A stretch of 64,000 nt of DNA from Micromonospora sp. BL4 (GCF_003667505.1 NZ_RCVJ01000125.1:62001-126000), one strand, 5' to 3'; shown: positions 33,945 to 44,485, counted from the stretch's first letter. Translations and numbers: made by a program. Notes: generated by a model not told the origin, from the sequence alone.

Positions 33945-35159
33945 TCAGCAGCGCTCGAGAACGGTGGCGACGCCCATGCCGCCGCCGATGCAGAGGGTCA
34001 CCACGGCGCGGCGCAGGTCACGGCGCTCCAACTCGTCCAACGCGGTGCCGAGCAGCATCGCACCGGTGGCGCCGAGCGGGTGGCCGAGGGCGATCGCGCC
34101 ACCGTTGACGTTCACCCGGTCCGGGTCCAGGCCCAGGTCGCGGACGTACTTGAGCACCACCGCGGCGAACGCCTCGTTGATCTCGAACAGGTCGATGTCG
34201 GCGAGGGTCAGTCCGGCGACGGCGAGCGCCTTGTGGGTGGCCGGGATCGGGCCGGTCAGCATCAGCGTCGGGTCGGCGCCGGTGACCGCCGCGCCGACGA
34301 TCCGGGCGCGCGGGGTGAGGCCCAGGTCCCGGCCGACCTGATCGGAGCCGATCAGCACCAGCGCCGCGCCGTCCACGATGCCGGACGAGTTGCCGGCGTG
34401 GTGGACGTGGTCGATCGCCTCCAGCCAGTGGAACTTCTGCAAAGCGACCGCGTCGAAGCCGGCCGCCTCGCCCATCGTGGCGAAGGACGGGGTGAGCCGG
34501 GCCAGGGCCTCCCGGGTGGTCTCGGGGCGGGGGTGCTCGTCGGTGGTGAGGATGTCCAGCCCGTTGCCGTCGCGGACCGGCACCACCGAGCGGGCGAAGT
34601 GCCCGCCGGCCCACGCCTTGGCGGCCCGCTCCTGCGAGCGCAGCGCGTAGCCGTCCACGTCGTCGCGGGTGAACCCCTCCAGGGTCGCGATCAGGTCGGC
34701 GCTGACGCCCTGTGGCACGAACGACGTGGCCAGCGCGGTCTGCGGGTCGGTGGCCCAGGCCGCGCCGTCGGAGCCCATCGGCACCCGGGACATCGACTCG
34801 ACCCCGCCGGCGAGCAGCAGGTGCTCCCAGCCGGAGCGGATCCGTGCGGCGGCCGCGTTGACCGCCTCCAGTCCGGAGGCGCAGAACCGGTTGAGCTGCA
34901 CCCCGCCCACCTGGTCGGGCAGCCCGGCGAGCAGCGCGGCGGCCCGCGCCAGGTCGCCGCCCTGTTCGCCGACCGGGGTGACGATCCCGAGCAGCAGGTC
35001 TTCCAGCCGGTCGACGTCCAGGCCGGGGTTGCGCTCGCGCAGCGCGTCGATCAGGCCGACCACCAGGGAGATCGGCTTGACCCCGTGCAGCGCGCCGGTA
35101 TCCCGGCCGCGTCCGCGCGGGGTGCGGACCGCGTCATAGACGTACGCCTCAGAGGGCAC
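33945..35159 (-). CDS. fadA: Acetyl-CoA C-acyltransferase (thiolase)
   Basis: A 404-residue thiolase completing beta-oxidation by CoA-dependent cleavage. The nucleophilic Cys is in [12 protein letters not shown] (about residue 90), with [10 protein letters not shown] supplying the His and CIGGGMG the second Cys near the C-terminus. The GTG start lies 11 bp inside the acyl-CoA dehydrogenase gene, so the two are coupled; FadJ begins 14 bp after its stop. Confidence 0.94.
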   Translation of the reverse strand: MPSEAYVYDAVRTPRGRGRDTGALHGVKPISLVVGLIDALRERNPGLDVDRLEDLLLGIVTPVGEQGGDLARAAALLAGLPDQVGGVQLNRFCASGLEAVNAAAARIRSGWEHLLLAGGVESMSRVPMGSDGAAWATDPQTALATSFVPQGVSADLIATLEGFTRDDVDGYALRSQERAAKAWAGGHFARSVVPVRDGNGLDILTTDEHPRPETTREALARLTPSFATMGEAAGFDAVALQKFHWLEAIDHVHHAGNSSGIVDGAALVLIGSDQVGRDLGLTPRARIVGAAVTGADPTLMLTGPIPATHKALAVAGLTLADIDLFEINEAFAAVVLKYVRDLGLDPDRVNVNGGAIALGHPLGATGAMLLGTALDELERRDLRRAVVTLCIGGGMGVATVLERC

Positions 35160-36315
35160 GGGCGATCAGCTCCTTCATGATCTCGTTGGTGCCGCCGTAG
35201 ATCTTCTGGACGCGGGCGTCGGCGTACATCCGGGCGATCGGGTACTCGGTGGTGTAGCCGTAGCCGCCGAAGAGTTGCAGGCACCGGTCGATGACCTCGC
35301 ACTGCCCGTCGGTCAGCCAGTACTTCGCCATCGCGGCGGTGGCCACGTCCAGGTCGCCGCGGGTGTGCCGGACGATGCAGTCGTCCAGGAAGACCCGGCT
35401 GACCCGGGTGCGGGTGGCGCACTCGGCGAGCACCATCCGGGTGTTCTGGTGGCCCATCAGCGGCTTGCCGAAGGCGGCCCGCTCCTTCGTGTACGCGACG
35501 GTCAGCTCGACGGCGCGTTCCATCGCGGCGACCGCGCCGACGCCGATCACCAGTCGTTCCTGCGGAAGCTGCTGCATGAGCTGGATGAAGCCCAGCCCTT
35601 CGGCGCCGCCGAGCAGGTTGGCCGCCGGCACCCGGAACTCGTCGAAGAACAGCTCGGCGGTGTCGTTGGCGTGCAACCCGATCTTCGACAGCAGTCGGCC
35701 CCGGCGGAAGCCCTCCGGGTCGTCGCCGACCTCGCAGACCAGCAGCGATACGCCGGCCGCCCGCTGCTCGGGGTCGGTCTTCACGGCCACGATGATCAGG
35801 TCGGCCAGGCCACCGTTGGTGATGAACGTCTTCGCGCCGGTGACCAGGTAGTCGTCGCCGTCGCGGACCGCGCGGGTGCGCATCGCCTGGAGGTCGGAGC
35901 CGCCGTCCGGCTCGGTCATCGCGATCGCGCCGATCAGGTCACCACTGCACAGGCCGGGCAGCCAGCGGCGCTTCTGCTCCTCGCTGCCGTACGCCGCCAG
36001 GTAGCCGGTGACGATGCCGCTGTGGACGGCCAGTCCGAGGCTGCTCTCCCCGGTGTACGCCTGCTCGTGCAGCAGAACAGCCTCGTGGGTGAAGCCGCCG
36101 CCCCCGCCGCCGTACTCCTCCGGCACGGACAGGCCGAGCAGCCCCAGCTCACCGGCGCGCCGGTAGTGCTCGCGGTCGGGGTGGCCCTGCGCCAGCAGGC
36201 GTTCGGTGTGCGGCAGCACCTCCTTGGTGAAGAAGGTGCGGGCCAGGTCGGCCAGGTCGTCGTGCTCCGGCTCACGCCAGGGCGAGGGGGCACCGTCGGA
36301 TGCGGGCGTCGGCAT
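35149..36315 (-). CDS. Acyl-CoA dehydrogenase
   Basis: A 388-residue FAD-dependent dehydrogenase catalysing the first step of beta-oxidation. The signature [18 protein letters not shown] and the C-terminal [36 protein letters not shown] place the catalytic Glu in YGGTNE. The ATG at 36315 follows GAGGG; an in-frame upstream start lacks a ribosome-binding site. It is the first gene of the beta-oxidation operon, divergent from a TetR regulator. Confidence 0.94.
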   Translation of the reverse strand: MPTPASDGAPSPWREPEHDDLADLARTFFTKEVLPHTERLLAQGHPDREHYRRAGELGLLGLSVPEEYGGGGGGFTHEAVLLHEQAYTGESSLGLAVHSGIVTGYLAAYGSEEQKRRWLPGLCSGDLIGAIAMTEPDGGSDLQAMRTRAVRDGDDYLVTGAKTFITNGGLADLIIVAVKTDPEQRAAGVSLLVCEVGDDPEGFRRGRLLSKIGLHANDTAELFFDEFRVPAANLLGGAEGLGFIQLMQQLPQERLVIGVGAVAAMERAVELTVAYTKERAAFGKPLMGHQNTRMVLAECATRTRVSRVFLDDCIVRHTRGDLDVATAAMAKYWLTDGQCEVIDRCLQLFGGYGYTTEYPIARMYADARVQKIYGGTNEIMKELIARAL

Positions 36316-36659
36316 GTGCACCACCCTCGCGCCCTGTTGACGGCATGTCAATAAGTCTCGATCAAGAGCCGGAGGCCGCCGGAGCGGTCGGCGATCGACT
36401 CCGGTTCATTGACGTCGGGCCATCCACAGCGCAGGGATGCCACGACTTCAAGGAGGCCGAGTCGATCAAGCGGCGCCAGTAGCGTGCTGCGCACGAAGGG
36501 CCGGCACGTGGTCCGTCGTCGCCGTGGGGTCCATTGATCACTTGACAACGAACCACTCGACAACGAACTGGTGAGGGGGCGGTTCTGGCACCTGTTCTCC
36601 ATCAAGTGATCAAAGTGAGGGCGGTCGTTGACGGCTGAGCTGCCGATAGGGTCGGGCAG
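36316..36659. promoter_or_regulatory. Divergent control region between acyl-CoA dehydrogenase and TetR genes
   Basis: No gene is seen in these 344 bases. It contains a perfect 12-bp inverted repeat, TTGATCACTTGA (36534-36545) and TCAAGTGATCAA (36602-36613), and between them a direct repeat GACAACGAAC at 36544-36553 and 36559-36568. These are good candidates for the TetR operator and the two promoters. Confidence 0.6.
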
Positions 36660-37298
36660 ATGAGTGTCGAGACGGCTCCGCGCCGACGCCGGTTGGAGCC
36701 GGACGCCCGACGGGGGCAGATCCTGGCCTGCGCGGTCCGGCTGTTCGGCGAGCGTGCGTACCCGGACGTGTCGACCACTGACATCGCCCGGGAGGCCGGC
36801 GTCGCGCGCGGCCTGGTCAACCACTACTTCGGCACCAAGAAGGACCTCTACCTGGAGGTCGTCCGGGTCATGGTGACCATCCCCGAGGTGGCCCTGGAGC
36901 GGCTGCCCAAGGGGGACCTGCGAACCCGGGTCGACGCCAGCGTCTCCTGGTTCCTCGACGTGGTCTCCCGGCACAGCACCTCCTGGTTGGCCGCCGTCAC
37001 CGCGCGGGGGATGGGCGGCGACGCCGACGTGGAGCGGGTGCTGGCCGAGGCCGAGGAGGTCGCCGCGGACCGGATGCTCGTCGCCGTCGGCCTGGCCGAC
37101 GAGGCGGAGCACCGCGAGGAGTTGCGCGGCATGGTCCGGGCGTACGGCGGGCTGGCCACCTCGACCGCGCGGGAATGGCTCCAGCGGGGCGCGCTGACCC
37201 GCGCCCAGGTGCACCTGCTGCTCACCACCACGCTGTTGACCATCGTCGAGCAGGTCATTCCGCGGGCGATCACCCCCGGCGGCCGGGCCGCTTCCTGA
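36660..37298 (+). CDS. TetR family regulator of the beta-oxidation operon
   Basis: A 212-residue TetR repressor. The DNA-binding domain has ARRGQILACAVRLFGERAYPDVSTTDIAREAGVARGLVNHYFGTKKDLY, with the canonical NHYF (family YHYF/YYYF) recognition helix, and a helical ligand-binding domain follows. It is transcribed divergently from the acyl-CoA dehydrogenase operon, so it probably represses it and responds to an acyl-CoA. Confidence 0.92.
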   Translation: MSVETAPRRRRLEPDARRGQILACAVRLFGERAYPDVSTTDIAREAGVARGLVNHYFGTKKDLYLEVVRVMVTIPEVALERLPKGDLRTRVDASVSWFLDVVSRHSTSWLAAVTARGMGGDADVERVLAEAEEVAADRMLVAVGLADEAEHREELRGMVRAYGGLATSTAREWLQRGALTRAQVHLLLTTTLLTIVEQVIPRAITPGGRAAS

Positions 37299-37310
37299 CG
37301 GAGCCGGTAC

Positions 37311-38093
37311 TCAGGCGGCCCGCCGGTCCGCGGCCCGTGCCGCCGGGACGGCGTGGCGGTCGGCGACCTGCCCGGGGTAGGGCTCGGAGCGGACCACCCG
37401 CAGCGGCCGGTCGACCTCGTCGGCTCGGAACCGCCAGCGTGACGGTGCCGGCTGCCGCTGCGGCGCGGGCCCACCGGGGCGCAGACCGGGCCGGGACAGC
37501 AGCACTGTGATCAGGTAGCCGACCACCAGGAACCCGTGGCTGACCAGCCGTGCCCCGCCCACCGATCCGGTGGCCAGGTCGTTGACCGAGAGCAGCAGCA
37601 GCGTGCCGACGAACGCGCTGAGCATCGGCAGCAGGCCGGCCGGTGGGCTGCGGCGTATCGCGACGAAGAGGAAACCGGCGCCCACCGCCACGTTCCACGC
37701 GGCCGATTCGTGCCACAGGTGCTGGCCGGCGGGGTGCAGGTGATCGGCGGCCGCGCCGCGGCCCACCTGGGCCAGGCCGAGCACGAGTTGCACCGCGCCG
37801 AGCAGCGCGAGCGCCCCGCGCAGGCCGGCGACCAGTCGGCCCGCGCCGGGCCGCCGCCGCCAGCGCGACCGGCGGGCCGGCGGCACGGCGGCGGCCAGGA
37901 TCGCGTCGGTCCGGTCGGGCGGTTCGGTGACCAGGCGGGTACGCACCCGACGGGTCACCCCGGCCGCCACCGTGAACCAGGCCCGGCACTCCGCGCACCC
38001 GTCGAGGTGCCGCTGCCCCGCTGCCCGTTCCTCGGCGGTCTCCTCGCCGTCCAGCTGCGCCGACAGGACCTCCCGCCACTGCTCACACCCCAT
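37311..38093 (-). CDS. Zinc-finger (zf-HC2) anti-sigma-like membrane protein
   Basis: A 260-residue protein. The N-terminus has a zinc-binding H-x3-C-x2-C motif (HLDGCAEC, about residues 29-36) preceded by CEQW, the zf-HC2 pattern of anti-sigma factors. At least four hydrophobic helices follow (about residues 85-215), then a cytoplasmic basic tail. No sigma factor gene is adjacent, so a partner is unknown. The ATG at 38093 places the zinc finger at the N-terminus; the frame is open upstream because it overlaps a shadow of the methyltransferase gene. It is convergent with TetR, the stops separated by 12 bp. Confidence 0.85.
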   Translation of the reverse strand: MGCEQWREVLSAQLDGEETAEERAAGQRHLDGCAECRAWFTVAAGVTRRVRTRLVTEPPDRTDAILAAAVPPARRSRWRRRPGAGRLVAGLRGALALLGAVQLVLGLAQVGRGAAADHLHPAGQHLWHESAAWNVAVGAGFLFVAIRRSPPAGLLPMLSAFVGTLLLLSVNDLATGSVGGARLVSHGFLVVGYLITVLLSRPGLRPGGPAPQRQPAPSRWRFRADEVDRPLRVVRSEPYPGQVADRHAVPAARAADRRAA

Positions 38094-38165
38094 GTACGGG
38101 TAGTCGGTCCGGCCCCCGCTCCAGTTCCCGGAGGCCCGGGCGGGTTGTGGAATACTCGCCGGACC

Positions 38166-39206
38166 ATGACGCGCTACGGCCTGCTGATCCTGCCCTCCAC
38201 CAACCGGGTGTACGCCCGCTCCGCCATCGACCTCACCCGGGCCGAGCTGGAGATCTTCGGCCACTCGGCGCTGGACGGCCGGATCGGCGAGCTGGACACC
38301 GAGGTCGTCGGAGGAGCGTCCTACGTCACCTTCATCGGCGACGGGCTGACCGAGCGGGACCTGGCCGTCCTGGGCAACCTCTCCGCCGGGTACGCGCTGT
38401 TCGAGATCGTCGGCGACCTGCTGCGCCCGATCGAGTGGAACCGGCTGGACCGCTACGACGACGACCTGATCACCATCCAGAAGTACCCGGGCAAGACCAA
38501 CGAGCAGTTCACCAAGCTGCTGCTCAACGTCACGCTGCTCGCCTCGGACTGGGCCGCCGAGCTGACCAGCCGGCGGTTCCGGGTGCTCGACCCGCTCTGC
38601 GGTCGGGGCACCACCCTCAACCAGGCGCTGATGTACGGCTTCGACGCCGCCGGGGTCGAGCGCGACCAGAAGGACGTCGAGGCCTACCGGGCGTTCGTCA
38701 CGACCTGGCTGAAGCAGAAGCGGATCAAGCATCGGGTGCTGGAGTCGGGGCCGGTGCGCCGGGAGCGCAAGGTCGTCGGTCGCCGGGTGCGGATCGAGCT
38801 GGCCCCTACCCGCGAGGCGCACAAGGCCGGGGACCTGCAACTGCTGGACGTGGTCAACGCCGACACCACCCGCGCCGGGGAGTTCTTCCGGCCGGAGACC
38901 GTCGACCTGGTCGTCGCGGACGCCCCGTACGGCGTCCAGCACGGCAGTCGTACCGCCGATCATGGGCTGACCCGGGACCCGCTGGCGCTGCTCGCGGACG
39001 CCGCGCCGGTCTGGGCTCGGCTGTTGCGCCCCGGTGGGGCGCTCGGCATCTCCTGGAACACCCACGTGGCCAGCCGGGACGACGCGGCGGCCGCGCTGGC
39101 CGCCGCCGGCCTGACCGTGGTCGACGCGGAGCCGTACCGCGCGTTGCGGCACCGGGTGGACCAGTCGATCATGCGCGACGTGCTGGTGGCCCGTAAGCCG
39201 GCCTGA
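38166..39206 (+). CDS. TRM11-like SAM-dependent nucleic acid methyltransferase
   Basis: A 346-residue methyltransferase. The N-terminal 120 residues form a THUMP-like region. The SAM site is LDPLCGRGTTLNQAL (about residues 143-157), and the catalytic motif is VVADAPYGV (a D/N-PPY variant, DAPY). Together these are typical of TRM11/TrmG10-type enzymes that modify N2 of guanosine in tRNA. The substrate is not shown by the sequence. The start is divergent from the zinc-finger protein gene across 72 bp. Confidence 0.85.
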   Translation: MTRYGLLILPSTNRVYARSAIDLTRAELEIFGHSALDGRIGELDTEVVGGASYVTFIGDGLTERDLAVLGNLSAGYALFEIVGDLLRPIEWNRLDRYDDDLITIQKYPGKTNEQFTKLLLNVTLLASDWAAELTSRRFRVLDPLCGRGTTLNQALMYGFDAAGVERDQKDVEAYRAFVTTWLKQKRIKHRVLESGPVRRERKVVGRRVRIELAPTREAHKAGDLQLLDVVNADTTRAGEFFRPETVDLVVADAPYGVQHGSRTADHGLTRDPLALLADAAPVWARLLRPGGALGISWNTHVASRDDAAAALAAAGLTVVDAEPYRALRHRVDQSIMRDVLVARKPA

Positions 39207-39270
39207 CCGGCCTCCGCCCCCGCCGCGCCATGCGCCACCCCATCTGGGTCGCGCCTGGTCTCTCCGTGCG

Positions 39271-39343
39271 TCCTTTGCTCTGCACCCGCGGAGGCGACAG
39301 TCACGGTCTGTAGCTGGTGCCTCCGTAGGTGCAGAGCAAAGGA
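39271..39343. repeat. Long imperfect inverted repeat (73-nt hairpin)
   Basis: Arms 39271-39295 and 39319-39343 pair at 23 of 25 positions (16 bp, 2 mismatches, 7 bp) around a 23-nt loop with a small internal stem. It lies between the methyltransferase stop and the kdp leader. It could be a terminator or a dispersed palindromic repeat. Confidence 0.8.
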
Positions 39344-39551
39344 TGGACAACTGGTCTTGACCTCGAGGGGCAGCGAGGTCTGTGCCGCATTTCACCTGCT
39401 GACTCGGCGGGTGTGAAAACCGCGTCAAGAAATGGTTCACCGCCGTCATGGTCGCGTTATGACCCCTGCCGTCGGGCAGGTGGTGGGGCTTTGATTGCCC
39501 GGCGCGACCGGAAGGCGGTCGCGACGAACCTTTCCGCTATGAGGAGTCAGC
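39344..39551 (+). promoter_or_regulatory. Structured kdp operon leader
   Basis: This stretch holds several short stems: TTTCAC/GTGAAA (39390-39395 with 39413-39418), CCTGCC/GGGCAGG (39465-39480), and CGCGACCG/CGGTCGCG (39503-39510 with 39516-39523, 5-nt loop), then GAGGAG at 39541-39546 before the first small gene. It should contain the KdpE-controlled promoter; no known riboswitch class was recognised. Confidence 0.5.
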
Positions 39552-39635
39552 GTGTCTGACGTGGTGTTCGTGGTCCTGACGGTGGCGCTGTTCGCAGCGC
39601 TCGCCCTGGTGGTCCGGGCGGTGGAGAAGCTGTGA
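39552..39635 (+). CDS. 27-residue membrane microprotein upstream of kdpF
   Basis: GTG-initiated protein of 27 residues: an initial SDVV, one hydrophobic helix of about 20 residues rich in Val, Ala and Leu, and a short charged end (RAVEKL). A strong GAGGAG site lies 5 nt before the GTG. Its stop overlaps the kdpF GTG by 4 bp, so the small genes are translationally coupled. It resembles KdpF in size and topology but not in sequence, and may be an additional small Kdp subunit. Function is inferred only from position. Confidence 0.7.
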   Translation: MSDVVFVVLTVALFAALALVVRAVEKL

Positions 39636-39721
39636 ACGCGGTCAATGCCGTCGGTCTGGTGCTCGCGATCGTCCTGGGCGCGTTCCTGGTGTTCGCCCTG
39701 TTGTTTCCGGAGCGCTTCTGA
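39632..39721 (+). CDS. kdpF: KdpF, small stabilising subunit of the K+ ATPase
   Basis: A 29-residue single-helix protein ([20 protein letters not shown] then PERF), the standard KdpF pattern with its C-terminal PERF. KdpF stabilises the KdpABC complex in the membrane. The GTG overlaps the upstream microprotein stop, and its own stop overlaps the kdpA ATG, giving a chain of coupled starts. Confidence 0.88.
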   Translation: MNAVNAVGLVLAIVLGAFLVFALLFPERF

Positions 39722-41376
39722 TGACCATGACAACAGCGGGCGTCATCTTCGTGCTGGCGCTGGTGGCGGCCCTGGTCGCCGTCCACAAGCCGTTCGGTGA
39801 CTACATGTTCCGGGCGGTCTCCGGCACCCGGCAGTCCCGGGTCGAGCGGGGGGTCTACCGCCTGGTCGGCGTCAACCCGGCCGCCGAGCAGACCTGGGGG
39901 GTGTACGCCCGCAGCGTGCTGGCGTTCTCCGCGATCTCGCTCCTGTTCCTGTACCTGTTCCAGCGGGTGCAGAACCACCTGTGGCTGTCACTGGGCTTCG
40001 ACCCGGTGGTGCCGCACGGCGCGTGGAACACGGCCGTGTCGTTCGTGGCCAACACCAACTGGCAGTCGTACTCGGGTGAGTCGACCATGGGTCACCTGGT
40101 GCAGATGGCCGGCCTGGCCGTGCAGAACTTCGTGTCGGCGGCGGTCGGCATCGCGGTGGCGGTGGCGCTCCTGCGGGGATTCGCCCGCAGCCGCACCGGC
40201 CAACTCGGCAACTTCTGGGTCGACCTGACCCGGATCACGCTGCGGATCCTGTTGCCGGTCGCCGTGCTCGGCGCCATCGCGCTGATGATCGGCGGGGCGG
40301 TGCAGAACCTGTCCGGCGGCACCGACGTGACGACGCTGACCGGCGGCTCCCAGACGATCACCGGTGGTCCGGTGGCCAGCCAGGAGGTCATCAAGCTGCT
40401 GGGCACCAACGGTGGCGGCTTCTACAACGTCAACAGCGCCCACCCGTTCGAGAACCCCACCACCTGGACGAACTGGCTGCAGATCTTCCTGATCCTGCTG
40501 ATCCCGTTCAGCATGCCCCGGGTGTTCGGCCGGATGGTCGGGCAGAAGCGCCAGGGCTACGCCATCGCCGCGGTCATGGCCATCCTCGCGTTCGCCAGCG
40601 TGGTCATCACCAACGTCTTCGAGCTGGCCGGCCACGGCACGGTGCCGCAGGCGGTCGGAGCGGCGCTGGAGGGCAAGGAGGTCCGGTTCGACGTGTCGAA
40701 CTCGGCCACCTTCGCCGCCGCCACGACGCTGACCTCGACCGGCGCGGTCAACTCGTTCCACGACTCGTACACCCCGCTCGGCGGCATGATGACGATGTTC
40801 AACATGATGCTCGGCGAGGTCGCCCCGGGCGGTACGGGGTCCGGTCTCTACGGCCTGCTCATCCTCGCGGTGATCACCGTCTTCGTGGCCGGCCTGATGG
40901 TGGGCCGCACCCCCGAGTACCTGGGTAAGAAGATCGGCTCGCGGGAGATCAAGTTCGCCTCGCTCTACTTCCTGATCACGCCCATCCTGGTGCTGGTCGG
41001 CACGGCGGCGGCCTTCGCCACCGGCAACAACTCCACCGCCCTCAACGTCGGGCCGCACGGCCTCTCCGAGGTGCTCTACGCGTTCACCTCGGCCAGCAAC
41101 AACAACGGCTCCGCCTTCGGCGGCATCACGGTCAACACCACCTGGTGGGACACCGCGCTCGGGTTGTGCATGCTGCTGGGCCGGTTCCTGCCGATCATCT
41201 TCGTGCTCGCGTTGGCCGGCTCACTGGCCCGCCAGGCACCCACCCCCGCGTCCGAGGGCACCCTGCCGACCCACCGACCGCTGTTCATCGGCATGGTCGT
41301 CGGCGTCACGGTCGTCCTCGTCGCGCTGACCTTCCTGCCCGCACTCGCGCTCGGCCCGCTGGCCGAAGGGCTGTGA
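39721..41376 (+). CDS. kdpA: Potassium-transporting ATPase subunit KdpA
   Basis: The K+-selective channel-like subunit, 551 residues and about ten membrane helices. Selectivity-filter regions are visible: [31 protein letters not shown] and [12 protein letters not shown]. Length and order match the family. It overlaps kdpF by one base and kdpB follows immediately. Confidence 0.97.
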   Translation: MTMTTAGVIFVLALVAALVAVHKPFGDYMFRAVSGTRQSRVERGVYRLVGVNPAAEQTWGVYARSVLAFSAISLLFLYLFQRVQNHLWLSLGFDPVVPHGAWNTAVSFVANTNWQSYSGESTMGHLVQMAGLAVQNFVSAAVGIAVAVALLRGFARSRTGQLGNFWVDLTRITLRILLPVAVLGAIALMIGGAVQNLSGGTDVTTLTGGSQTITGGPVASQEVIKLLGTNGGGFYNVNSAHPFENPTTWTNWLQIFLILLIPFSMPRVFGRMVGQKRQGYAIAAVMAILAFASVVITNVFELAGHGTVPQAVGAALEGKEVRFDVSNSATFAAATTLTSTGAVNSFHDSYTPLGGMMTMFNMMLGEVAPGGTGSGLYGLLILAVITVFVAGLMVGRTPEYLGKKIGSREIKFASLYFLITPILVLVGTAAAFATGNNSTALNVGPHGLSEVLYAFTSASNNNGSAFGGITVNTTWWDTALGLCMLLGRFLPIIFVLALAGSLARQAPTPASEGTLPTHRPLFIGMVVGVTVVLVALTFLPALALGPLAEGL

Positions 41377-41396
41377 CCATCATGAGGAACGAGGAC

Positions 41397-43604
41397 ATGT
41401 CCGTCACCTCTGTGACATCCGGGACCGGCGAGCAACCGACGCCCGGCACTCCGGCGACCCAGGGCAACCGGGTCGGCGGGGGTCTGCTCGACCCCAAGCA
41501 GTTGATCCGGTCCCTGCCGGACGCGCTGCGCAAGCTCGACCCGCGCACGCTGTGGCGCAACCCGGTGATGCTGATCGTGGAGGCCGGAGCGGCCTTCACC
41601 ACCGTCCTGGCGGTCACCGACCCGTCGGTCTTCGCCTGGGCGATCACCGTCTGGCTCTGGCTGACCGTGGTCTTCGCCAACCTCGCCGAGGCGGTCGCGG
41701 AGGGCCGGGGCAAGGCCCAGGCCGCCGCGCTGCGGCAGGCCAAGCAGGACACCATCGCCACCCGGCTGGTCGACTGGACCCCGGGTGCCCGGGCCAACGC
41801 CTACCGTGACGAGGCGGTGCCCGCGCCGCAGCTGCGTCAGGGCGACATCGTGCTGGTCGAGGCCGGCGGCATCATCCCCGGCGACGGCGACATCGTCGAG
41901 GGCATCGCCAGCGTCGACGAGTCGGCCATCACCGGCGAGTCGGCCCCGGTCATCCGGGAATCCGGTGGCGACCGCAGCGCGGTCACCGGAGGCACGAAGG
42001 TGCTCTCCGACCGGATCATCGTGAAGATCACCCAGAAGCCGGGGGAGAGCTTCATCGACCGGATGATCGCCCTGGTCGAGGGCGCCAACCGGCAGAAGAC
42101 GCCGAACGAGATCGCGCTGAACATCCTGCTCGCCGCGCTCACGATCATCTTCCTGCTGGCCGTGGTCACCCTCCAGCCGCTGGCCATCTTCTCCAAGGCG
42201 TACCAGGCGGCCGCGCCGGACAGCGGCGCGATCACCGACTCCGGTGTCACCGGGGTGGTGCTGATCTCGCTGCTCGTCTGCCTGATCCCCACCACCATCG
42301 GCGCGCTGCTCTCCGCCATCGGCATCGCCGGCATGGACCGACTGGTCCAGCGCAACGTGCTCGCCATGAGCGGCCGGGCCGTCGAGGCGGCCGGCGACGT
42401 CAACACCCTCCTGCTGGACAAGACCGGCACCATCACGCTGGGCAACCGGCAGGCCGCCGAGTTCGTACCGGTCGAAGGGGTGACGGCCGCGACCCTGGCC
42501 GACGCCGCGCAACTGTCCAGCCTGGCCGACGAGACGCCCGAGGGTCGCTCGGTGGTGGTGCTGGCGAAGAACGAGTTCGGGCTCCGCGAGCGCGAGCCCG
42601 GCGTGATGCCGCACGCCACGTTCGTACCGTTCACCGCGCAGACCCGGATGAGCGGCGTCGACATGACCCCGGACGGCAGCGTGGACGGCGGGGCGGTGGG
42701 CACGGCCCGTCGGGTCCGCAAGGGCGCCGCCGCCGCGGTGATGAAGTGGGTACGCGAGAACGGCGGACACCCGACCGAACAGGTCGGCGAGATCGTGGAC
42801 GCGATCAGCGGCACCGGTGGCACCCCACTGGTCGTCGCCGAGCACGTCGACGGTGAGCCCGCCCGAGCCCTGGGCGTCATCCACCTCAAGGACGTCGTCA
42901 AGTCCGGCATGCGGGAGCGGTTCGACGAGATGCGCCGGATGGGTATCCGGACCGTGATGATCACCGGTGACAACCCGCGTACCGCGAAGGCGATCGCCGA
43001 CGAGGCCGGGGTGGACGACTTCCTGGCCGAGGCGACGCCGGAGGACAAGCTCGCGCTGATCAAGCGGGAGCAGGAGGGTGGCCGGCTGGTCGCGATGACC
43101 GGTGACGGCACCAACGACGCACCGGCGCTCGCCCAGGCCGACGTCGGGGTGGCGATGAACACCGGCACGTCGGCCGCCAAGGAGGCCGGCAACATGGTCG
43201 ACCTCGACTCCGACCCGACCAAGCTGATCGAGATCGTGGAGATCGGCAAGCAGTTGCTGATCACCCGGGGTGCGCTGACCACGTTCAGCATCTCCAACGA
43301 CATCGCGAAGTACTTCGCGATCATCCCGGCCATGTTCGCCGGCCTCTACCCGAGCCTGGACGCGCTGAACATCATGCGGCTGTCCAGCGCGGAGTCGGCG
43401 ATCCTCTCCGCCGTCATCTTCAACGCCCTGGTGATCATCGCGCTGATCCCGCTCGCCCTGCGCGGCGTGCGGTACCGGCCGGCCGCCGCGTCGAAGCTGC
43501 TCAGCCGCAACCTGCTGGTGTACGGACTGGGCGGCGTCATCGTGCCGTTCATCGGGATCAAGCTCATCGACCTGCTCATCCAGTTCATCCCGGGGATTTC
43601 GTGA
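41397..43604 (+). CDS. kdpB: Potassium-transporting ATPase ATP-binding subunit KdpB
   Basis: The P-type ATPase subunit, about 735 residues. The phosphorylated Asp341 is in [24 protein letters not shown] and [24 protein letters not shown] are present. The start is chosen at 41397 because AGG lies 9 nt before it; a GTG at 41373 overlapping the kdpA stop and an ATG at 41382 are alternatives. Its stop overlaps the kdpC ATG. Confidence 0.96.
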   Translation: MSVTSVTSGTGEQPTPGTPATQGNRVGGGLLDPKQLIRSLPDALRKLDPRTLWRNPVMLIVEAGAAFTTVLAVTDPSVFAWAITVWLWLTVVFANLAEAVAEGRGKAQAAALRQAKQDTIATRLVDWTPGARANAYRDEAVPAPQLRQGDIVLVEAGGIIPGDGDIVEGIASVDESAITGESAPVIRESGGDRSAVTGGTKVLSDRIIVKITQKPGESFIDRMIALVEGANRQKTPNEIALNILLAALTIIFLLAVVTLQPLAIFSKAYQAAAPDSGAITDSGVTGVVLISLLVCLIPTTIGALLSAIGIAGMDRLVQRNVLAMSGRAVEAAGDVNTLLLDKTGTITLGNRQAAEFVPVEGVTAATLADAAQLSSLADETPEGRSVVVLAKNEFGLREREPGVMPHATFVPFTAQTRMSGVDMTPDGSVDGGAVGTARRVRKGAAAAVMKWVRENGGHPTEQVGEIVDAISGTGGTPLVVAEHVDGEPARALGVIHLKDVVKSGMRERFDEMRRMGIRTVMITGDNPRTAKAIADEAGVDDFLAEATPEDKLALIKREQEGGRLVAMTGDGTNDAPALAQADVGVAMNTGTSAAKEAGNMVDLDSDPTKLIEIVEIGKQLLITRGALTTFSISNDIAKYFAIIPAMFAGLYPSLDALNIMRLSSAESAILSAVIFNALVIIALIPLALRGVRYRPAAASKLLSRNLLVYGLGGVIVPFIGIKLIDLLIQFIPGIS

Positions 43605-44485
43605 TGCGCCTACCCACCTGGCTCGCCCAACACCTCGCCGCCCTGCGCGCCGTACTCGTCTTCACGGTGCTGCTCGGCCTGGTCTACCCGCTGGCCCTGG
43701 TAGCGCTCGGTCAGCTGCCCGGCCTCAACCACAAGGTCGACGGCTCGCTGATCACCGTCGGTGGGAACACCGTCGGCAGCGCGCTGATCGGGCAGTCCTT
43801 CACCGACGCGGACGGCAACCCCATCCCGCGTTACTTCCAGTCCCGCCCCTCCGCCGCCGGCGACGGCTACGACCCGACCTCCACCTCGGCCAGCAACCTG
43901 GGCCCCGAGAGCGTGGTCGACACCATCGCCACCGACCCGGAGGAGTCCAGCGAGAGCCTGCTCACCCAGGTCTGCGGGCGCAGCAAGTCCGTCGGCGAGC
44001 TCAACGGCGTCGACGGCGCGCGCCCGTTCTGCACCGCCGACGGGGTGGGCGCCGTGCTGGCGGTCTTCCGCGCGGACGGTCTGACCGGCCCGGTCACCCG
44101 GGTGGTCAGTGTCAACCAGACCGCGCCGGCCACCCCGTTCGTCCCCTCCTACCAGGGGGTGCCGGTGGAGCTGGCCCAGCCCGGCGAGGACTACGTCGCC
44201 GCCGGTGGCGTGGTCACCCCGATCCGCGGCAACGCCCCCGCCGACCCGGCCGTGCCGGCTGACGCGGTCACCGCCAGCGGCAGCGGCCTCGACCCGCAGA
44301 TCAGCCCGGCGTACGCCGAGCTGCAGGTGAACCGGGTCGCGCGCGAGCGTGGCGCGGACCTGGAGGCGGTGCGCTGGCTGGTGGCTGAGCACACCACCGG
44401 GAGGGGGCTCGGCTTCCTGGGCGAGCCCGGGGTCAACGTGCTGGAGCTGAACATCGCGCTCGACGAACAGTTCCCGCCCCGCTGA
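43604..44485 (+). CDS. kdpC: Potassium-transporting ATPase subunit KdpC
   Basis: A 293-residue single-span subunit. One membrane helix near residues 12-34 is followed by an external domain with YFQSRPSAAGDGYDPTSTSASNLGP and the C-terminal PGVNVLELNIALD, both typical of KdpC. It is longer than the usual 190-200 residues because of an insertion of about 80 residues in the middle (PSYQGVPVELAQPGEDYV region), a form common in actinomycetes. The ATG at 43604 overlaps the kdpB stop; a GTG at 43601 is possible. Confidence 0.95.
   Translation: MRLPTWLAQHLAALRAVLVFTVLLGLVYPLALVALGQLPGLNHKVDGSLITVGGNTVGSALIGQSFTDADGNPIPRYFQSRPSAAGDGYDPTSTSASNLGPESVVDTIATDPEESSESLLTQVCGRSKSVGELNGVDGARPFCTADGVGAVLAVFRADGLTGPVTRVVSVNQTAPATPFVPSYQGVPVELAQPGEDYVAAGGVVTPIRGNAPADPAVPADAVTASGSGLDPQISPAYAELQVNRVARERGADLEAVRWLVAEHTTGRGLGFLGEPGVNVLELNIALDEQFPPR

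Noticed and set aside
38094..39449. Long N-terminal extension of the zinc-finger protein in the same frame
   Set aside because: It lies opposite the TRM11-like gene, lacks domain content, and the zinc finger begins naturally at 38093.
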